From an uncultured Flavobacterium sp. (GTDB lineage Bacteria; Bacteroidota; Bacteroidia; Flavobacteriales; Flavobacteriaceae), in NCBI GenBank assembly GCA_945957245.1, contig CAMFLD010000186.1:1-6008 (forward strand): DNA of 6,008 nt. The letters are read 5' to 3'. Below the pieces are notes generated by a model. That model was not told where the DNA came from, ran no database searches, and was given only the letters and a program-made list of their open reading frames with translations. The position numbers were made by a program, and so were the translations under genes. Of this stretch, positions 1 to 6,008 are shown in pieces. Each line of letters begins with the position of its first letter. Position 1 is the first letter of the stretch.

Positions 1-34
1 ACAGCGTGGGCTCGGAGATGTGTATAAGAGACAG
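1..34 (+). other. Nextera transposase adapter left on the contig end (artefact)
   Basis: Bases 5-34 match the 3' 30 bases of the Illumina Nextera read-2 adapter. They include the full 19-base Tn5 mosaic end AGATGTGTATAAGAGACAG at 16-34, preceded by CGTGGGCTCGG at 5-15. Bases 1-4 (ACAG) differ from the expected adapter continuation, so they are either erroneous or part of a second adapter copy. Genomic sequence begins at about base 35. This is untrimmed library sequence and not a transposon of the organism: no transposase gene or inverted partner end is present. Confidence 0.97.
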
Positions 35-738
35 TCCCAGTTGTAACAAGGAGCTATAAAACTTTTGGGTTTGAACCCAAAGTGCTCTTTAAAGATTTGT
101 ATTCCTTCGGCTATGATGGTTTTATGCTCGTTAATATCTTCGGGGGTATCCCAATCATAAGCTTCCATGAAACTGTAATCTCCGGTTCCCGAATAGGTAG
201 TGTTTTGGTCAAATGACGTCAGGATTTTATCTTCTCCCGACTGTAATGCCTTCATCCATCTTTTGATATTCAAATGCTCCCGTCCGTGGTATTGCGGATG
301 GAAAACACGGTCATTACTGCCTTGTTTCCACAATTCAAAATTATTTTGATGCTTCGGATAACGTTTCAATGTTTCTGTAAAGGGTTCCCAATAATATTCT
401 TGGAATCCGTTTTCTTTTATTTTTTTAAAATCCGGATTGGCCATAATGGCATTGGCTGTAATTACAGCTGGTTTCCCATCACTACCTTTGTATCTGTTAA
501 GTACCTCAAAGAGTTTTTCTAAATCATCCTGCGAGGCCAACGCATCATTTTTATAAATACTGTTGGCAATATCAAAACCTTTTTGTTCAAAATAGGCCAA
601 TGCTTCTTTTGATGGCGTACGAATCGCTCCCCAATCATCTGATTCAATGATAATCAGCTTTTCTTTAACAGACTTCCCTTTCCGGTTTATATCGGCTGCG
701 GCGGCTAAAGATTTTAAATAAGCTATTTTAGAACGCAT
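35..738 (-). CDS. Polysaccharide (de)acetylase-like protein, NodB-type fold, 3' end missing
   Basis: The gene starts at ATG 738-736, three bases after the stop of the EpsG-like gene (TAACTGATG), and stays open to the contig end. Reading minus-strand triplets gives 234 native residues, to Trp234. Residue 235 (Asp) straddles the junction, and everything after it is adapter-encoded. Three blocks resemble the NodB/CE4 deacetylase core: a strand ending in ESDDWG (32-37, possible metal and catalytic Asp34/Asp35), HGREH (151-155, an H-x3-H metal-ligand pattern), and FIAPCYNW (227-234, resembling the later RxPxG-type block). The protein has no signal peptide or membrane segment, so a cytoplasmic location is likely. 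Flavobacterial proteins with this ESDDWG style are often named polysaccharide (de)acetylase. By inference it would trim acetyl groups from a glycan or a sugar precursor made by this locus. The first motif is not the usual TFDDG, so activity and substrate are uncertain. The family assignment is moderate and the reading frame is secure. Confidence 0.75.
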
Positions 739-741
739 CAG

Positions 742-1938
742 TTACTTTATGAGGTCAATTAAGGGCTGGTTGATATCGGTCATGAACACTACAATAGGAT
801 TGGTAAGTGTTGTAACATTAAAATAATCCAGTGATAAACGTACCGAGATGATACAAAACAGAATCAGTAATGGTGATAAAATGCGGACACTTCTTAGTAC
901 AAATGCATCTTTTACATTGGAATAAATAATAAATGAAGTGGCTAATGAAAAAAGGAAGGCCACATTCAGGAATCGGGCTCCTGAAGGCAACAAACTAAGT
1001 ATATTGGCTACCGACAAGAACAAGAGCGAGAATCCTAAAAGCTTCTTGACTTTTTCAGAAGGAGTGGTTTTGAAAAATAGTATGGAAATAAAAATCACAG
1101 TAAAATAAACCAGGATTTTTTTATAGTAAAGAACATACCAGTTTACCGCTACTGTAACTTCTTCATAACCTTCAAGGTAATCATCGTTAAAATAGGTTTT
1201 GACTTTGGGTAAAAGGAAATCTGGTAAATTACTTTCCAATGTTGTTCTGATGAAATCAATATTCAACTCTGCAATGAAGAAACTGGCGATATAGAAAATA
1301 TACAAAAGCCTGAAGTTAATCTTAACCAAAGAATATGATACCAAAAGGAAGATAGGCAGTACAAACGAAAAGTGAATCAGCATACTTGTAGCAGCAATGA
1401 AAATTCCTTTTTTCTTCCCTTGAAAAAGATAAAGAAAACCTCCATAAAAAAAGACATGAGCTGCAGTCCACATCCTTACTCCATTAATATTCCAGAAGCC
1501 GATTACCAAACTAAAAGCCGCCAGTAAAAGATGTTGTTCCCAATGAAGTTTGCCTTTAGACTGGGTTAAAACGAGCCAAATATTATTGGCATAAAAATAA
1601 CCAAAAACGAGTCCGAAAAACAGAAATAAAATGTTTCCATTATCTGTAAACATGGAGAAAACAAAAGTTACCAGCGTAACATAAACGTCAATCTGACCTC
1701 CTTCACCATTATAAAAACCAGCTTGAATTGTGTCAAAATCTTTATTGCTGTTATACATGATTTCGAGATTCTGCATATAACGTGTACTGTCTACAGTATC
1801 ACTTTTTACCATAGATAACCCAAAAAAAGCAACAAAAGCAATCATTGTTGGCTTTGCCCAATTACTTCGGTAGTTCCTTATCGCATTAATAAGGCCCAGA
1901 AAGGGGAAAAGAATAAAATAAAAAATTGCGTTTTTCAT
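742..1938 (-). CDS. EpsG/Wzy-like polysaccharide polymerase, polytopic membrane protein
   Basis: This 398-residue protein is almost entirely hydrophobic, with roughly ten membrane segments (for example about 3-20, 31-45, 84-97, 102-120, 136-149, 178-202, 209-224, 268-290, 299-317 and 350-366). Features typical of the EpsG family are an acidic/aromatic stretch after the second segment (SDTVDSTRYMQ, 46-56), NINGVRMWTA (150-159), IHFSFVLPI (188-196) and GARFLNVAFLF (320-330). The loop at about 230-265 is charged and probably faces the periplasm. EpsG-type proteins are thought to act as Wzy-like polymerases that join undecaprenyl-linked repeat units, and the length fits that family. Its ATG overlaps the TAA of the upstream glycosyltransferase by one base, which fixes the start and suggests translational coupling. 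The alternative is an O-antigen ligase-like protein. The polytopic call is firm, and the polymerase role is inferred from family and context. Confidence 0.82.
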   Translation of the reverse strand: MKNAIFYFILFPFLGLINAIRNYRSNWAKPTMIAFVAFFGLSMVKSDTVDSTRYMQNLEIMYNSNKDFDTIQAGFYNGEGGQIDVYVTLVTFVFSMFTDNGNILFLFFGLVFGYFYANNIWLVLTQSKGKLHWEQHLLLAAFSLVIGFWNINGVRMWTAAHVFFYGGFLYLFQGKKKGIFIAATSMLIHFSFVLPIFLLVSYSLVKINFRLLYIFYIASFFIAELNIDFIRTTLESNLPDFLLPKVKTYFNDDYLEGYEEVTVAVNWYVLYYKKILVYFTVIFISILFFKTTPSEKVKKLLGFSLLFLSVANILSLLPSGARFLNVAFLFSLATSFIIYSNVKDAFVLRSVRILSPLLILFCIISVRLSLDYFNVTTLTNPIVVFMTDINQPLIDLIK

Positions 1939-1940
1939 TA
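1936..1940 (-). promoter_or_regulatory. TAATG stop-start overlap (translational coupling)
   Basis: On the minus strand the glycosyltransferase stop TAA (1940-1938) shares its last A with the ATG (1938-1936) of the EpsG-like gene. Terminating ribosomes can restart here, so the two proteins are probably made in linked amounts. This junction also supports the chosen start codon. Confidence 0.7.
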
Positions 1941-3050
1941 TGGAATCAAATCTATGAACTGTGAAGCTACATTTTCAATGCGGTAATTTTCTTTATCGGG
2001 CAAAACCATTTTATGCTGATAATTGCCAATTAAGAATTCGTCTATGATTTCAGGCTGCAAATTGCCAAAAGCCACACTCATAACCGGTTTGTCGATAATT
2101 AAATAATCAATCAGTTTGCTAGGAGTTTGCTTTTGCCCCACGTTTTCAAAGTTAACTACAAAATGCATTTTAGAAAGCTCAAAAAGCAATTTTTCTCTTG
2201 GAACAATTTCTTTAATGATAATTCTTCCTTTGCCCGCTTCAACAAATGGCGCCACAAACTGAGGTGTTGTAGTATAAATGTGGAATTCAAATTTATGGCT
2301 TTCGTCTAAATTGTTTAAATAGGTCAAAAACTCAGATGGATCTCTCCTCCCCGGGATAAACATTCCCGCATAGCCGAAAATTACTTTTTCAGAATCAGGT
2401 TTCCCATCATACAAAGCTATGTCTTCAAAACGAAATCCTTGAGGAATGACCTTAATTTTATTGTGGAATTCCGGATAATAACCCGAAATTGAATTTTGTG
2501 TCGGAACAGTAATATAGTCTGTTTTTCTGCAAAATTTCTTTTCCAGAATACTGAAATAAAACGGCGGTTTAAAGGTGTCATTTTCCTGCCCCATGTAGGG
2601 ATCTCCACAATCAGCAATCCATACTTTAGCCATTGGGTTTTTCTTTGACCATATTTTGGCCACCCCCCAATGGATAGGATAAGGAACCGCAATAGAAATC
2701 AGAGCATCGTAGCCTTTTTCATTTTTAAGTGCCTTTTTGACTAATGGAATCAATTGAATGGTAGGATATTCAAAAAGCAATGCCGAAAAACGGGCAACAA
2801 CTCTTCTAACCAAAAGCTCAATTCCTCTGCCTTTTACTACCGGTCTTGGCCAGGTAAGTTTTCCCAAGTCAATTACTTTGAAATGATGTTGGGCTGCAAA
2901 AGCTTCCAAACCTTCCCTAAAGTGAGTGCAAACGGTTACTTCATGTCCCTTTCTCGCTAACTCTTTAGCTAATTCCGTTGCCCTGAAAGAACGTGGTGAT
3001 ATTTCAGGAAAGAAACCATTGCAAACTATCAGTATTTTTTTTGCATTCAT
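1938..3050 (-). CDS. GT4-like glycosyltransferase (GT-B fold)
   Basis: This 370-residue protein probably transfers a sugar from a nucleotide-sugar donor to the growing lipid-linked repeat unit on the cytoplasmic side of the inner membrane. The N-terminal Rossmann domain begins KKILIVCNGFFPE (4-16) and continues with RATELAKELARKGHEVTV (23-40), the usual acceptor-domain opening of GT4 enzymes. The C-terminal domain shows KVIPQGF (200-206), FGYAGMF (225-231) and the donor-site region QTPSKLIDYLIIDKPVM (308-324). That region corresponds to the EX7E motif but lacks its first Glu and has Asp315 where the second Glu is expected, a variation seen in PSKL-type GT4 members. No membrane segment is present, although the basic, aromatic stretch at about 68-106 could contact the membrane. 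It overlaps both neighbours by one base within the operon. Donor and acceptor cannot be told from sequence. Confidence 0.85.
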   Translation of the reverse strand: MNAKKILIVCNGFFPEISPRSFRATELAKELARKGHEVTVCTHFREGLEAFAAQHHFKVIDLGKLTWPRPVVKGRGIELLVRRVVARFSALLFEYPTIQLIPLVKKALKNEKGYDALISIAVPYPIHWGVAKIWSKKNPMAKVWIADCGDPYMGQENDTFKPPFYFSILEKKFCRKTDYITVPTQNSISGYYPEFHNKIKVIPQGFRFEDIALYDGKPDSEKVIFGYAGMFIPGRRDPSEFLTYLNNLDESHKFEFHIYTTTPQFVAPFVEAGKGRIIIKEIVPREKLLFELSKMHFVVNFENVGQKQTPSKLIDYLIIDKPVMSVAFGNLQPEIIDEFLIGNYQHKMVLPDKENYRIENVASQFIDLIP

Positions 3051-3052
3051 TA
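3048..3052 (-). promoter_or_regulatory. TAATG stop-start overlap (translational coupling)
   Basis: The SGNH-like gene stop TAA (3052-3050) shares one base with the ATG (3050-3048) of the glycosyltransferase. A second ATG lies four bases further on but out of frame, and the frame with the GT4 opening uses the first. This is the same arrangement as at 1936-1940. Confidence 0.7.
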
Positions 3053-3967
3053 ATTTAGGGTATTGTTTGTTTTTAAATACTGTACAATTTCATCAGTAAA
3101 AATAATTGCTCCATTACGTTTCAGGTGTGTCCTGTCGTAGAAATAGTTTTTGTCACTGTAAATTGGATTCTGTTTGTTGTAATCAAAAAATGGAACTGTA
3201 TTGTGCGTCAATTGTTCTAACCTCAATCTGAATCCGTTGTCCATTGGGTCAAATAAAGGAGGTTGAACAATAATAAGTTTGATATTTTTTTCACGGCAAA
3301 GAGCCATAATTTTTTTAAAGCATCTGACTTTTATAGCCAATTCCTTTTTAGAACTATATTTTTCTGTGGTTGCATCTGGTGTCCAATCTTCATTTTCTTT
3401 CTGAAAGCTGATAGGCATCGAACCGTCATCATACAAAGTATCTAAAGCGGTAAATTGCTTTTGCCTGATGTCAAAATTAGTTTTGTTCATCCGACTCAGT
3501 GCAAACAGATTCGAAGTTATAATATTCCTTTCTCCCCGATCGATTAATTCATTGTTGATGTAACTGTATTTCACTAACGGATATAAGCGATCCAGTCTGA
3601 AATTTAAAATGGAATTGGGTAAAAATGCCATCGGATAATCTACGGAAAGCAGAATTACTTTTGGTGCTTTGTTAAATTTCAATAAAGTTCGGGTTACAAA
3701 TTCATGGAACTCTATATCAGAACCCGGATAAGCCAGATTGTAAGCTGTATGCCCGGTTTTCTTTTCAATTTCAGAAGCTATGATATTTCTCGCACCACGC
3801 GAAGAACCTAGTATTACGATTTCCTTGTTTATTTTACCATTTACCAACAGTTCCAGTCTTTTATCAACTTCTTTTTGTGGAGAGACAACTATAAAATAGA
3901 TAAACAATTTGTCTATCAAAAAGAATAGCAACCCGAAAATCAGTATGTTTTTTAAGAACCTTTTCAT
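3050..3967 (-). CDS. Membrane-anchored SGNH-hydrolase-like protein, probable partner of the MBOAT acyltransferase
   Basis: This 305-residue protein has a basic N-terminus and one hydrophobic segment (about 8-28), which predicts an inner-membrane anchor with the rest in the periplasm. The catalytic pattern of SGNH/GDSL enzymes is visible. Block I is VILGSSRGAR (51-60, nucleophile probably Ser56). YNLAYPGSD (77-85) probably supplies the oxyanion-site Gly/Asn region. The C-terminal block is YDRTHLKRNGA (277-287), carrying the D-x-x-H pair Asp278/His281. AlgJ/AlgX in alginate synthesis and DltD in teichoic acid D-alanylation have this architecture and work with an MBOAT protein. Here the MBOAT gene ends one base upstream (TAAGATG), which strongly suggests a functional pair. 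The inferred role is transfer of an acyl group, likely acetyl, from the MBOAT channel to the nascent glycan. An esterase that removes acyl groups is the alternative. Overall similarity to AlgJ or DltD appears limited to motifs and layout, so no gene symbol is given. Confidence 0.82.
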   Translation of the reverse strand: MKRFLKNILIFGLLFFLIDKLFIYFIVVSPQKEVDKRLELLVNGKINKEIVILGSSRGARNIIASEIEKKTGHTAYNLAYPGSDIEFHEFVTRTLLKFNKAPKVILLSVDYPMAFLPNSILNFRLDRLYPLVKYSYINNELIDRGERNIITSNLFALSRMNKTNFDIRQKQFTALDTLYDDGSMPISFQKENEDWTPDATTEKYSSKKELAIKVRCFKKIMALCREKNIKLIIVQPPLFDPMDNGFRLRLEQLTHNTVPFFDYNKQNPIYSDKNYFYDRTHLKRNGAIIFTDEIVQYLKTNNTLN

Positions 3968-3968
3968 C

Positions 3969-5405
3969 TTAGAACTGGAAATAAATGAAGGTTTGCTCTT
4001 TTGTAGAGAACAGGAAAATAGCCATTATCAGCAGCATATAAAATCCGTGACGGATAGGTTTTGGCCAATTTAAACCGAATTTATTCAATGCAAACTGCTC
4101 TTCTCTTCCAAACCATTCTATGATCATAAAAAACAGGATGAAGAAAAACACAATATAAGGCATAACTGTTGGCTTCGTAAACAGACTAGCTGAAAACAGT
4201 CTTTTGATAAAAGCAAATGCAGCGGTAATACTGGCAGCTCTGAAAAATATCCAGGCAAAAACCGCCATTAAAAAGGTAATTCCTATTGAAAAAACCTCTT
4301 TTATGTTTGGCAACAGCCTTCCTTTAGCTACAATTTCAAGATTTGTTCTGTTCGTATTGAAAATAATTGAAGGCATTATGAATAAGGCATTTAGTAATCC
4401 CCAGGCTATAAAAGTCCAGTTGGCACCGTGCCAAAAACCACTAACCAGAAATATCGCAAAAGTATTCCTTACTTTCATCCAGGTACCGCCTTTGCTTCCG
4501 CCCAACGGAATATACAAATAATCACGGAACCAAGTAGATAGTGAAATGTGCCAACGCCTCCAAAACTCAGCTATATCTCTCGAAAAATAAGGAAATGCAA
4601 AGTTTCGCAATAGTTCAATTCCGAATAATCTTGCGGTTCCCAAAGCTATATCGGAGTAGCCTGAAAAGTCGCCGTAAATTTGGAACGTGAAGAACAAAGC
4701 GCCTAAAAACAAGTTGCTTCCCGACTGGTGTCCGGCATCATTAAAAATCTGATTGGCATAAACAGCGCATTGGTCGGCAATGACAATTTTCTTAAACAAT
4801 CCCCATAAAATCTGGCGCAGACCGTCAACTGCCTTGTCATAATCGAACTGACGTTTTACTTTTATCTGCGGTAATAAATGGGTGGCTCTTTCAATCGGAC
4901 CGGCTACCAACAATGGAAAAAAGCTAACGAATACGGAGTATTCTACAAAATCTTTTTCGGCCGGAATCCTGTTTTTGTAAATATCAATAACATAAGATAA
5001 TCCGTGGAAAGTGTAAAAAGAAATCCCTACCGGAAGTATTACCTTTAATGTCCAGGGATTTATATGCATCCCGAAACCGGAAAGGAGATCGGCAAAGGAT
5101 TCGGCAAAGAAATTATAGTATTTGAAAACTGCCAAAAATCCGACATTGACCGAGACACTGAGCCAGAACCAAAACTTTTTACCTGTCTTTGTAGTTGAAT
5201 CTGACATCTTAATTCCTGTGTAATAATCCAGTAAAGTAGAGAAAATCAACAGGAACATGAAACGCCAATCCCAACAGGCATAGAAGAAATAACTCGAAAC
5301 GAGCAGTAATATGTTCTGAAGTTTCAGGCTTTTATCGGTCACAAACCAATAAAGGACAAAAACTATCGGAAGGAAAATTGCAAAATGAATAGAGTTAAAA
5401 AGCAT
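3969..5405 (-). CDS. MBOAT-family O-acyltransferase (AlgI/DltB-like)
   Basis: This 478-residue inner-membrane protein is of normal length for AlgI-type MBOAT enzymes and has about ten or more hydrophobic segments. Diagnostic stretches are LPVGISFYTFHGLSYVIDIY (124-143), PLLVAGPIERATHLLPQ (164-180), FQIYGDFSGYSDIALG (241-256), FWRRWHISLSTWFRDYLYIP (281-300, with His286), SGFWHGANWTFIAWG (322-336, with the invariant active-site His326) and FAWIFFRA (383-390). These match the bacterial AlgI/PatA/DltB branch, which passes an acyl group from a cytoplasmic donor across the membrane for attachment to an extracytoplasmic polymer. All key residues are intact. The start ATG at 5405-5403 begins with the family-typical MLFNS opening and follows the previous gene after 10 bases. 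With the SGNH-like gene just downstream it forms an acylation module inside the polysaccharide operon. Acetyl is the likeliest acyl group, but this is inferred. Confidence 0.95.
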   Translation of the reverse strand: MLFNSIHFAIFLPIVFVLYWFVTDKSLKLQNILLLVSSYFFYACWDWRFMFLLIFSTLLDYYTGIKMSDSTTKTGKKFWFWLSVSVNVGFLAVFKYYNFFAESFADLLSGFGMHINPWTLKVILPVGISFYTFHGLSYVIDIYKNRIPAEKDFVEYSVFVSFFPLLVAGPIERATHLLPQIKVKRQFDYDKAVDGLRQILWGLFKKIVIADQCAVYANQIFNDAGHQSGSNLFLGALFFTFQIYGDFSGYSDIALGTARLFGIELLRNFAFPYFSRDIAEFWRRWHISLSTWFRDYLYIPLGGSKGGTWMKVRNTFAIFLVSGFWHGANWTFIAWGLLNALFIMPSIIFNTNRTNLEIVAKGRLLPNIKEVFSIGITFLMAVFAWIFFRAASITAAFAFIKRLFSASLFTKPTVMPYIVFFFILFFMIIEWFGREEQFALNKFGLNWPKPIRHGFYMLLIMAIFLFSTKEQTFIYFQF

Positions 5406-5415
5406 TGGCGTGTAG

Positions 5416-6008
5416 TTAAATAAGTTCGGAAACGATGTTGTTTACAGCATCAGTTCCCAAATTTTTATATAGTTTGGCTTTAAATTCGTTTAAATAATTT
5501 TTCAGGTCGGTTGTTTCCAATTGCCTGATACCTGAAATAAAGTCGGCAGCAGCAAAAACATGTTGAAATTTAGAATCTTTTTCCAAAATCTCATGTATCT
5601 GTAATGGTAGATTATTAATTTTCAAATATACAGGATAACATCCATAGGCTATAGATTCCAAACTTACCGTAGAAGAAATGCTGATACAATATTTGGCACC
5701 GTCAAAACTCTGGTTTAAGCTGAAATTTTTATAGTCATGCCAGATAATATTAGCCACCGACTTATATTCTTCCCTAATGGTTTCAGGAATTTCAAAATCA
5801 GGATGACTTCTGATAATAATCTTATAATCGGGCATTTGAGTTGCTATTTGGGAGGCAAAATGAATGAAATCCAAAACATCCCGCTTGGTGATGTGCTCGC
5901 CAAATTCTTTCTGCACAGCAAATAATAGCACTTTACCCTTTTCGTTAAAATCATTTTCCTTAAGTGAAGGATGTCCGCTTGAAATTACCGAAAGCTGCGG
6001 ATTATAAG
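5416..6008 (-). CDS. Probable GT-B-fold glycosyltransferase, C-terminal part (5' end beyond the window)
   Basis: The frame is open from the right edge to TAA 5418-5416 and gives 196 complete residues. A GTG at 5931-5929 could be taken as a start, but the frame continues upstream with relevant sequence (SVISSGHPSL, visible residues 6-15), so the gene runs past the edge. That stretch resembles the GNP/GxP loop that opens the second domain of CDP-glycerol transferase-like and UDP-GlcNAc 2-epimerase-like GT-B proteins. The strand VLLFAVQ follows at 26-32. IIIRSHPDF (63-71, with His68) and SISSTVSLESIAYG (109-122, with Ser/Thr 111-113 and Glu117) resemble the nucleotide- and phosphate-binding part of the donor site in capsule and sialyl/Kdo-type transferases. 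No membrane segment is visible. It is probably the glycosyltransferase or polymer-priming step of the same operon. The exact family cannot be fixed without the N-terminal half, and a 2-epimerase-like enzyme is the alternative. Confidence 0.65.
   Translation of the reverse strand, partial: YNPQLSVISSGHPSLKENDFNEKGKVLLFAVQKEFGEHITKRDVLDFIHFASQIATQMPDYKIIIRSHPDFEIPETIREEYKSVANIIWHDYKNFSLNQSFDGAKYCISISSTVSLESIAYGCYPVYLKINNLPLQIHEILEKDSKFQHVFAAADFISGIRQLETTDLKNYLNEFKAKLYKNLGTDAVNNIVSELI

Noticed and set aside
16..34. Tn5 mosaic end suggesting a transposon insertion
   Set aside because: It is joined to the Nextera-specific CGTGGGCTCGG tail at a contig end and has no transposase or second end, so it is a library artefact.
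64..81. Perfect 8-base inverted repeat (TTTGGGTT, 2-base spacer, AACCCAAA), possible terminator hairpin
   Set aside because: It lies inside the deacetylase-like coding frame (residues around GFKPK), has a loop too short for a stable hairpin and no T-run in the transcript sense. Chance is sufficient.
274..522. Plus-strand open frame of 82 codons
   Set aside because: It lies antisense to the conserved deacetylase-like frame, has low complexity rich in Phe/Ile and shows no recognisable domain. It is a shadow.
739..741. Room for a promoter or terminator between the EpsG-like and deacetylase-like genes
   Set aside because: Only three bases separate them, and none of the other junctions exceeds 10 bases. 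No CRISPR array, tRNA, rRNA or long repeat was seen anywhere in the window.
2417..2692. Minus-strand 91-codon frame inside the glycosyltransferase gene
   Set aside because: It is out of frame within an intact GT4-like gene and has no recognisable features. It does not indicate a frameshift because the main frame is uninterrupted.
4204..4521. Plus-strand open frame of 105 codons
   Set aside because: It is antisense to the well-conserved MBOAT core, including the region encoding His326, and has no family features. It is a shadow.

Overview
The window is a run of six tightly packed genes, all on the minus strand, from a surface-polysaccharide (capsule, exopolysaccharide or O-antigen) locus. It is AT-rich, all five visible stop codons are TAA, no clear Shine-Dalgarno sequences precede the starts, and the proteins look like those of Bacteroidota. 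A Flavobacterium-like member of the Flavobacteriaceae is the best guess, inferred from protein style rather than from any marker gene.

In transcription order (high to low coordinates): the C-terminal part of a probable GT-B-fold glycosyltransferase that runs off the right edge (5416-6008); an AlgI/DltB-type MBOAT O-acyltransferase (3969-5405); a membrane-anchored SGNH-hydrolase-like protein of the AlgJ/AlgX/DltD kind (3050-3967); a GT4-like glycosyltransferase (1938-3050); an EpsG/Wzy-like polytopic membrane protein, the probable polymerase (742-1938); and the N-terminal part of a NodB-fold polysaccharide (de)acetylase-like protein (35-738). Two junctions are one-base TAATG overlaps, the next two are separated by 1 and 3 bases, and one by 10 bases. 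The set therefore reads as one transcript with no internal promoter or terminator visible. There is no gene-free stretch of 300 bases.

The working model, inferred from the families, is as follows. The glycosyltransferases build a lipid-linked repeat unit at the inner membrane. The EpsG-like protein polymerises it at the periplasmic face. The MBOAT/SGNH pair moves acyl (probably acetyl) groups across the membrane and puts them on the glycan. The last gene may remove N- or O-linked acetyl groups. No flippase, chain-length regulator or export protein is present in the window.

The left edge is not genomic. Bases 5-34 match the Illumina Nextera read-2 transposase adapter, including the complete 19-base mosaic end, so the deacetylase-like gene ends artificially and its apparent C-terminus is adapter-encoded. 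I see no convincing undescribed system here. The most notable points are this artefact, the pairing of acyl-transfer and putative deacylation genes, and the atypical motifs of the deacetylase-like protein.
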